From contig NZ_SDPU01000032.1 of assembly GCF_004168035.1 (NCBI RefSeq), positions 186,001 through 250,000 of the forward strand: a stretch of 64,000 nt of DNA. Reading direction: 5' to 3'. Shown here piece after piece: positions 58,824-64,000 of this stretch. This DNA is from Nocardioides iriomotensis. GTDB lineage: Bacteria > Actinomycetota > Actinomycetes > Propionibacteriales > Nocardioidaceae. The notes below the pieces were generated by a model. That model saw nothing but the letters and a program-made list of their open reading frames with translations, did not search any database and was not told the origin of the DNA. The position numbers and the translations under genes are program-made. Within the stretch, counting starts at the first letter, position 1, and each line of letters starts with the position of its first letter.

Positions 58824-60401
58824 ATGTCCACGGAGATGCGCGCGCTCGTCGACGACCTGCGCGACCGCCTCGCGACCGCGCGGCTCGGCGGCAGCGAGTC
58901 CGCCCGCACGAAGCACCTCGACCGCGGCAAGCTGCTGGTCCGCGACCGCGTCGACCGGCTGCTCGACCCCGGCAGCCCGTTCCTGGAGCTGAGCCCGCTC
59001 GCCGCGACCGGGATGTACGACGACGCGGTCCCCGCGGCCGGAGTGGTCACCGGGATCGGCCGGGTGAGCGGCCGCGAGGTCGTGGTCGTCGCCAACGACG
59101 CGACGGTCAAGGGCGGCACCTACTACCCGGTCACGGTCAAGAAGCACCTGCGCGCCCAGGAGGTCGCCCGCGCCAACCGGCTGCCGTGCGTCTACCTCGT
59201 CGACAGCGGCGGCGCGTTCCTGCCGATGCAGGACGACGTGTTCCCCGACAAGGAGCACTTCGGCCGGATCTTCTTCAACCAGGCCAACCTCTCCGCCCAG
59301 GGCATCCCGCAGGTCGCCGCGGTGATGGGCTCGTGCACCGCGGGCGGGGCGTACGTCCCGGCGATGTCCGACGAGACCGTGATCGTCAAGGAGCAGGGCA
59401 CGATCTTCCTCGGCGGCCCGCCGCTGGTGAAGGCCGCGACGGGCGAGGTCGTCACCGCCGAGGAGCTCGGCGGCGGCGACGTGCACGCCCGCAAGTCCGG
59501 GGTGGTCGACCACCTCGCGGACGACGACGCCCACGCGCTGCGGATCGTGCGCAGCATCGTCGGGACGTTCGGCCGGGACATGGTCTCGACAAGCTCGACC
59601 ACCCGAGGCGACGGCTCGACCATCCGGGTGGAGGAGCCGCTCGAGGACCCCGAGGGCCTGTACGACGTGGTGCCGACCGACTCCCGCACGCCGTACGACG
59701 TGCGCGAGGTGATCCGCCGGGTCGTCGACGCCAGCCGCTTCCACGAGTTCAAGGCGTTGTACGGCGAGACGCTGGTCTGCGGCTTCGCGAAGATCTGGGG
59801 TCACGACGTCGGCATCGTGGCCAACAACGGCATCCTGTTCAGCGAGTCGTCGCTGAAGGGCGCTCACTTCATCGAGCTGTGCAACCAGCGCGGCATCCCG
59901 CTGGTGTTCCTGCAGAACATCACCGGCTTCATGGTCGGTCGGGAGTACGAGAACGGCGGCATCGCCCGCGACGGCGCCAAGCTCGTGACCGCCGTGGCGT
60001 GCTCGGTGGTCCCGAAGTTCACCGTCGTCATCGGCGGCTCGTTCGGTGCCGGCAACTACGGCATGTGCGGCCGCGCCTACGACCCGCGCTTCCTCTGGAT
60101 GTGGCCCAACGCCCGCATCTCCGTCATGGGTGGCGAGCAGGCCGCCTCGGTGCTCGCCACCGTCCGCCGCGACGGCCTCGAGGCGCGCGGCGAGCAGTGG
60201 TCGGCCGAGGACGAGGAGGCGTTCAAGGCGCCGATCCGCGACCAGTACGAGAGCCAGGGCTCGCCGTACTACTCCACCGCCCGGCTCTGGGACGACGGTG
60301 TGATCGACCCCGTCGACACCCGCCGCGTGCTCGGCATGGGTCTCGCGGTCGCCGCGCACGCGCCGGTGCCGGAGCCCTCGTACGGCGTCTTCCGGATGTA
60401 A
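58824..60401 (+). CDS. mccB: 3-Methylcrotonyl-CoA carboxylase, carboxyltransferase (beta) subunit
   Basis: 525 residues. Transfers the carboxyl group from biotin to 3-methylcrotonyl-CoA in leucine breakdown. The sequence follows known MCC beta subunits closely: [67 protein letters not shown], and the ending GVFRM. At residues 253-268 it has an extra [16 protein letters not shown] segment where relatives have a shorter linker; this is read from a REP-type palindrome (59582-59600). Operon with mccA and hmgL. Confidence 0.94.
   Translation: MSTEMRALVDDLRDRLATARLGGSESARTKHLDRGKLLVRDRVDRLLDPGSPFLELSPLAATGMYDDAVPAAGVVTGIGRVSGREVVVVANDATVKGGTYYPVTVKKHLRAQEVARANRLPCVYLVDSGGAFLPMQDDVFPDKEHFGRIFFNQANLSAQGIPQVAAVMGSCTAGGAYVPAMSDETVIVKEQGTIFLGGPPLVKAATGEVVTAEELGGGDVHARKSGVVDHLADDDAHALRIVRSIVGTFGRDMVSTSSTTRGDGSTIRVEEPLEDPEGLYDVVPTDSRTPYDVREVIRRVVDASRFHEFKALYGETLVCGFAKIWGHDVGIVANNGILFSESSLKGAHFIELCNQRGIPLVFLQNITGFMVGREYENGGIARDGAKLVTAVACSVVPKFTVVIGGSFGAGNYGMCGRAYDPRFLWMWPNARISVMGGEQAASVLATVRRDGLEARGEQWSAEDEEAFKAPIRDQYESQGSPYYSTARLWDDGVIDPVDTRRVLGMGLAVAAHAPVPEPSYGVFRM
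59581..59602. repeat. REP-type palindrome inside mccB
   Basis: Contains GGTCTCGACAAGCTCGACC (59582-59600) and is flanked by TGGTC/GACCA half-sites; the same word is common between genes in many actinobacteria (general knowledge). Here it is in frame and adds Ser/Thr-rich residues. Confidence 0.65.
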
Positions 60402-60410
60402 GGGGATCCC

Positions 60411-62306
60411 TTGTTCGACTCAGTGCTCGTCGCCAATCGCGGCGAGATCGCCCTCCGGGTCATCCGCACCTGCCGCCGCCTCGGCGTGCGCAGCGTCGCG
60501 CTGTTCACCGACCTCGACGCGTCCGCGCCGCACGTCCGGGAGGCCGACGACGCGGTCCGGGTGCCGTCGTACCTCGACGTCGACGCGGTCGTGCAGGCCG
60601 CCGTCGACACCGGCGCCCAGGCCGTGCACCCCGGCTACGGTTTCCTCTCCGAGCGTGCGCCGTTCGCCCGCGCGCTCGACAAGGCGGGCATCGCGCTCGT
60701 CGGCCCGACCGCCGACGTGATGGACGCGATGGGCCGCAAGGACGCGGCCCGCGAGGTCGCCGTCGCCGCCGGTGTCCCCGTGGTGCCCCAGGGGGACCAG
60801 GCGTCGTTCCCGATCCTGGTCAAGGCCGCCGCCGGCGGCGGCGGCAAGGGCATGCGGATCGTGCGGTCCGCCGAGGAGTACGACGAGGCGGTCGCCGCGG
60901 CCAAGCGCGAGGCGGCGTCGGCATTCGGTGACGACAAGATGCTCGTCGAGAAGTACGTCGAGCGCGGCCGGCACATCGAGGTGCAGGTGCTCGCGGACAC
61001 GCACGGCACGGTCCTGCACCTGTTCGAGCGCGACTGCTCCACGCAGCGCCGGCACCAGAAGGTGCTGGAGGAGGCGCCCGCCCCGACCATCGACGCCGCC
61101 CAGCGCGCGGCGATCACCTCGGCGGCCGTCTCCCTCGCGCGCGAGGTCGGCTACACCAACGCCGGCACCGTCGAGTTCCTCCTGGACGAGGCCACCGGCG
61201 AGTTCTACTTCCTGGAGATGAACACCCGCCTCCAGGTCGAGCACCCCGTCACCGAGCTCGTGTCCCTGGTCGGCGGCCGCAGCCTCGACCTCGTCGAGCA
61301 CCAGCTGCGGGTCGCGGCCGGCGAGCCGCTGTCGTTCGCCCAGAACGACGTGGTGCTCACCGGGCACGCGATCGAGGCCCGGGTCTACGCCGAGGACTCC
61401 TTCGGCGGCTTCCTCCCGCAGGCCGGCCGCGCCGAGATCGTGCGCTGGCCGGACCGCCATGGCCACGCCCGCGTCGACCACGCCCTCGAGGACGGCCAGG
61501 TCGTGTCGACGGCGTACGACCCGATGCTCGGCAAGGTGATCGTGCACGGCGAGACCCGCGAGGCGGCGCGGCAGGCGCTGGTCCGGGCGCTCGACGAGAC
61601 CGCGGTGCTCGGCCTCACCACCAACACCGGCTTCCTGCGCGCGCTGGTCGCGAGCGACGAGTTCCGCGACGCCACGATCCACACCGCCTGGCTGGACACC
61701 GCCACGGTCGAGCCGCCGACCGACGACGTCGCCCGCACGATCGCCGCGTGGGTCGACGGCGCCGTGCTCACCGGCGGCGACCCGCACCCGTTCCAGCTCG
61801 ACGGCTGGCGGCACGGCGGCACCCCCGCCCCGGTCGTGATCGACCTGGACCGTCCCGTCGAGGTCGTCCGCGAGGGCGGCGGCCGCGGCACGGTCGACGG
61901 CGTCCGGGTCGCCCAGGTCTCGGCCGAGCAGCACGAGGTCGTCGCCTTCGTCGACGGCACCCGGCAGACCGCCGTCGTGAACAGCGGCGTCCACGGCGTC
62001 GAGGTCGTGCACCGGGGGCAGCGCTTCGTGTTCACCCGGCCCGACCCGTTCGCCGACCCCGTCGACACCGCCGGCGACGGCACCCTGGTCGCGCCGATGC
62101 CCGGCACCGTGCTCGACGTCCGGGTCGCCGAGGGCCAGCAGGTCGCCGAGGGCGACGTGCTCGGCGTGATGGAGGCGATGAAGATGGAGCTGTCGCTCAA
62201 GGCACCGCTCGCCGGCACCGTGACGACCGTCGGCGCCGCCGCGGGCGAGCAGGTCGCCCTGGGTGCGGTCCTGTTCGTCGTGGAGGGAGACACCGTCGAT
62301 GCGTAG
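60411..62306 (+). CDS. mccA: 3-Methylcrotonyl-CoA carboxylase, biotin carboxylase/carrier (alpha) subunit
   Basis: 631 residues. Biotin carboxylase domain (FDSVLVANRGEIALRVIRTC; ATP-grasp KAAAGGGGKGMRIV; EMNTRLQVEHPVTE), a middle linker domain, and a biotinyl-lipoyl carrier at the C-terminus with VMEAMKMELS, whose Lys is biotinylated. TTG start at 60411 with AAGGGGA upstream, overlapping the mccB stop region. Pairs with MccB. Start of 62299 hmgL overlaps its end by 8 bp. Confidence 0.93.
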   Translation: MFDSVLVANRGEIALRVIRTCRRLGVRSVALFTDLDASAPHVREADDAVRVPSYLDVDAVVQAAVDTGAQAVHPGYGFLSERAPFARALDKAGIALVGPTADVMDAMGRKDAAREVAVAAGVPVVPQGDQASFPILVKAAAGGGGKGMRIVRSAEEYDEAVAAAKREAASAFGDDKMLVEKYVERGRHIEVQVLADTHGTVLHLFERDCSTQRRHQKVLEEAPAPTIDAAQRAAITSAAVSLAREVGYTNAGTVEFLLDEATGEFYFLEMNTRLQVEHPVTELVSLVGGRSLDLVEHQLRVAAGEPLSFAQNDVVLTGHAIEARVYAEDSFGGFLPQAGRAEIVRWPDRHGHARVDHALEDGQVVSTAYDPMLGKVIVHGETREAARQALVRALDETAVLGLTTNTGFLRALVASDEFRDATIHTAWLDTATVEPPTDDVARTIAAWVDGAVLTGGDPHPFQLDGWRHGGTPAPVVIDLDRPVEVVREGGGRGTVDGVRVAQVSAEQHEVVAFVDGTRQTAVVNSGVHGVEVVHRGQRFVFTRPDPFADPVDTAGDGTLVAPMPGTVLDVRVAEGQQVAEGDVLGVMEAMKMELSLKAPLAGTVTTVGAAAGEQVALGAVLFVVEGDTVDA

Positions 62307-63237
62307 CCCGCAGCTGGTCCGCGACCCGTCGCTGCCCGAGCGGGTCACGATCTACGAGGTCGGCCCCCGCGACGGCCTGCAGAACGAGTCGACCGTCGTG
62401 CCCGTGGAGACCAAAGCGGCGTTCGTGAAGCGGCTCGTCGCCGCCGGGCTCCCGGTCGTGGAGGCCACGTCGTTCGTGCACCCGAAGTGGGTGCCGCAGC
62501 TGGCCGACGCCGCCGAGCTCCTGGACCTGCTCGTCGCCGACCTCGGCGACACCGCCCGCGAGATGCCGGTGCTCGTGCCCAACGAGCGCGGCTTGGACCG
62601 GGCGCTGGAGAAGGGCTCGCGGCACGTCGCGATCTTCGGCAGCGCCACCGAGACGTTCGCGCAGCGCAACCTCAACCGTTCGCTCGACGACCAGTTCACG
62701 ATGTTCGAGCCGACCGTCGCCCGGGCGCGCGAGGCCGGGCTCGACGTCCGGGCGTACGTGTCGATGTGCTTCGGCGACCCCTGGGAGGGCGACGTACCCG
62801 TCGAGCAGGTGGTCGCCGTCGGCAAGCGGCTCTTCGACCTCGGCGCCTCGCAGCTCTCGCTCGGCGACACCATCGGGGTCGGCACGCCCGGCCACGTGGT
62901 CGCGCTGCTCGACGCGCTCAACACCGCCGGCCTCGGCGACGACGTGCTCGCCATGCACTTCCACGACACCTACGGCCAGGCGCTCTCCAACGCCGCCGCC
63001 GCGCTGCGCCACGGCGTCACGACGTTCGACGCCTCGGCCGGTGGCCTGGGCGGCTGCCCGTACGCCGAGAGCGCGACCGGCAACCTGGCCACCGAGGACC
63101 TGGTCTGGATGCTGCACGGCCTGGGGATCGAGACCGGCGTGGACCTGGACGGCCTGGTCGCGACGAGCGTCTGGATGGCCGGCGAGCTGGGCCGGCCCAG
63201 CCCGTCCCGGGTGGTCCAGGCGCTGGCCGGCTCCTAG
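62299..63237 (+). CDS. Hydroxymethylglutaryl-CoA lyase
   Basis: 312 residues. Cleaves HMG-CoA to acetyl-CoA and acetoacetate, the last step of leucine catabolism. TIM barrel with VGPRDGLQNE (metal Asp), EATSFVHPKWVPQLAD, the metal-binding HFHDTYG, and GGLGGCPYAESATGN with the catalytic Cys. ATG 62299 lies inside the end of mccA. The intervening methylglutaconyl-CoA hydratase and isovaleryl-CoA dehydrogenase are not in the window. Confidence 0.95.
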   Translation: MRSPQLVRDPSLPERVTIYEVGPRDGLQNESTVVPVETKAAFVKRLVAAGLPVVEATSFVHPKWVPQLADAAELLDLLVADLGDTAREMPVLVPNERGLDRALEKGSRHVAIFGSATETFAQRNLNRSLDDQFTMFEPTVARAREAGLDVRAYVSMCFGDPWEGDVPVEQVVAVGKRLFDLGASQLSLGDTIGVGTPGHVVALLDALNTAGLGDDVLAMHFHDTYGQALSNAAAALRHGVTTFDASAGGLGGCPYAESATGNLATEDLVWMLHGLGIETGVDLDGLVATSVWMAGELGRPSPSRVVQALAGS

Positions 63238-63242
63238 CGGTC

Positions 63243-63473
63243 CCGCCGACCCGGCTCGAACCTCCCGCCCTGATCCGCCGACCCGGCTCGAACCTCCCGC
63301 CGGGAGTGCGCGAGTCGGCGCGTCCTGCCCTCGCGGAGGTGCCGAGTCGGCGCGTCCTGCCCCTCGTCGCCCGGCCGCGCCGGTCGCCGTACGGGAGGCT
63401 CTTCCCCAGGCGTCTGGACGCTTCCCACGCGGAATGCGCCTTGTGGAGCGTCCCTAACCCCGCGTTACAGCTG
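63243..63473 (+). repeat. Dispersed structured intergenic repeat, copy 2 (about 231 bp)
   Basis: Same parts in the same order as 35496-35725: two CCGCCGACCCGGCTCGAAC units, the CTCCCG-C-CGGGAG hairpin, two CGAGTCGGCGCGTCCTG units, GTCGCCGTACGG, GGACGCTTC...GGAGCGTCC stem and CCCCGCGTTACAGCTG. Ends exactly 30 nt before the ATG at 63504. Begins 5 nt after the hmgL stop. Confidence 0.85.
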
Positions 63474-63490
63474 CCTGGGGTCACGACTGG

Positions 63491-63496
63491 CAGAAT
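63491..63496 (+). promoter_or_regulatory. Leaderless -10 element of the last gene
   Basis: CAGAAT, 7 nt before the ATG at 63504. Confidence 0.4.
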
Positions 63497-63503
63497 CGCC
63501 CGC

Positions 63504-64000
63504 ATGACTCGTCGCGTGTACCTGCATGTCGGGGCGCCGAAGACGGGCACGACGTACCTCCAGGACCGGCTCGCGGCCAACCGCACCGAGCTCGCCCGCC
63601 ACGACGTGCACTACCCGCTCGGCCTCCAGGCCAGCCACTTCAAGGCGGCCCTGGACCTCCTCGACGACGTCTCCTGGGGCGGCCAGCGGGAGGACGCGCG
63701 GGGCGAGTGGGACAAGCTCGTCGACCGGGTACGGCGCCACGACGGCACGGTGATCGTCTCCCACGAGATCCTCGCGGGCGCGAAGCCGGAGCAGGTCCGC
63801 AAGGCGATGGCCGACCTCGCCGGCGACGAGGTGCACCTGGTCTACTCCGCCCGCGACCTGGCCCGGCAGATCCCGGCCGAGTGGCAGGAGGGCATCAAGC
63901 ACCGGCGGCGCCGGTCGTTCGCCCGGTTCCTCACCCAGGTGCAGTCGGCCCGGCGGCGCAACCCGTCGATGTGGTTCTGGAAGGCGCAGGGCCTCCCCGA
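63504..64000 (+). CDS. Sulfotransferase-like protein, N-terminal part (runs off the window)
   Basis: 165 residues visible. The N-terminal VYLHVGAPKTGTTYLQDRL is the 5'-phosphosulfate (PAPS) loop of sulfotransferases, and the 3'-phosphate-binding region may be VHLVYSARDLARQIPAEWQE (about 110-129). Acceptor unknown. Codon use is like the neighbours. Downstream of the second large repeat; no ribosome site, leaderless-type start. Confidence 0.8.
   Translation, partial: MTRRVYLHVGAPKTGTTYLQDRLAANRTELARHDVHYPLGLQASHFKAALDLLDDVSWGGQREDARGEWDKLVDRVRRHDGTVIVSHEILAGAKPEQVRKAMADLAGDEVHLVYSARDLARQIPAEWQEGIKHRRRRSFARFLTQVQSARRRNPSMWFWKAQGLP

Noticed and set aside
63017-63586. Open frame spanning repeat copy 2
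   Set aside because: Repeat-derived frame that runs across the hmgL end and the sulfotransferase start on the opposite strand.

Overview
The window is 64 kb of very GC-rich, densely coded DNA from an actinobacterium. The FHA/PP2C/RodA/PbpA cell-wall cluster, a CvnA-D conservon, SigE-family sigma factors, a class F sortase, an AlkB-rubredoxin pair and the sugar-uptake operon without its own ATPase together suggest a soil or water member of the Propionibacteriales, Nocardioides-like. That placement is inference; no rRNA gene is present. No phage, IS element, CRISPR array or resistance island was seen, and no gene-free stretch exceeds about 300 bases.

Layout. 1-5.0 kb (minus): fhaA-fhaB-pstP-rodA-pbpA, the growth-control operon, with an inserted hairpin-rich block between rodA and pbpA. 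5.2-5.4 kb: tRNA-Leu(CAG) with promoter and terminator. 5.6-7.4 kb: SigE-family sigma factor with a membrane partner. 7.5-12.4 kb: secreted pectate-lyase-like protein, DoxX-like protein, sodium/solute symporter, YiaA/B-like protein. 12.6-17.6 kb: secreted protein plus class F sortase, facing an overlapping operon of YczE-like protein, signal peptidase I, GNAT and LtrA. 17.6-19.7 kb: alkane hydroxylase alkB, rubredoxin, TetR. 19.7-23.5 kb: small acidic protein, M15 peptidase, small protein, quinone reductase, DUF4304-like protein. 23.6-28.4 kb: conservon cvnABCD plus an amino-acid-type binding lipoprotein. 28.4-36.3 kb: GNAT, M13 peptidase, GH13 glucosidase, SRPBCC protein, DHA2 exporter, glutathione peroxidase, a small conserved protein and a P-loop kinase-like protein. 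36.4-43.0 kb: LacI-controlled sugar ABC operon divergent from a glycogen-debranching-type enzyme. 43.0-47.2 kb: aldo/keto reductase, LysR, EamA exporter and a frameshifted photolyase. 47.2-56.9 kb: second sigma/membrane pair, GlcD-type oxidase, hydrolase, two tandem secreted EEP nucleases, class V aminotransferase, S33 peptidase, secreted propeller-like protein. 57.0-63.2 kb: TetR, methyltransferase and the leucine-catabolic genes mccB-mccA-hmgL. 63.5 kb to the end: start of a sulfotransferase-like gene.

The least explained signals lie between genes. A roughly 230-bp structured repeat occurs twice in the same orientation, each copy ending exactly 30 nt before a start codon. A two-hairpin palindromic repeat sits at two convergent gene junctions. 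A 221-bp hairpin-rich block splits the rodA/pbpA junction and is flanked by a 6-bp direct repeat. A REP-type palindrome is carried in frame inside mccB. Many start codons have a TAnnnT hexamer 6-7 nt upstream, which suggests widespread leaderless transcription.
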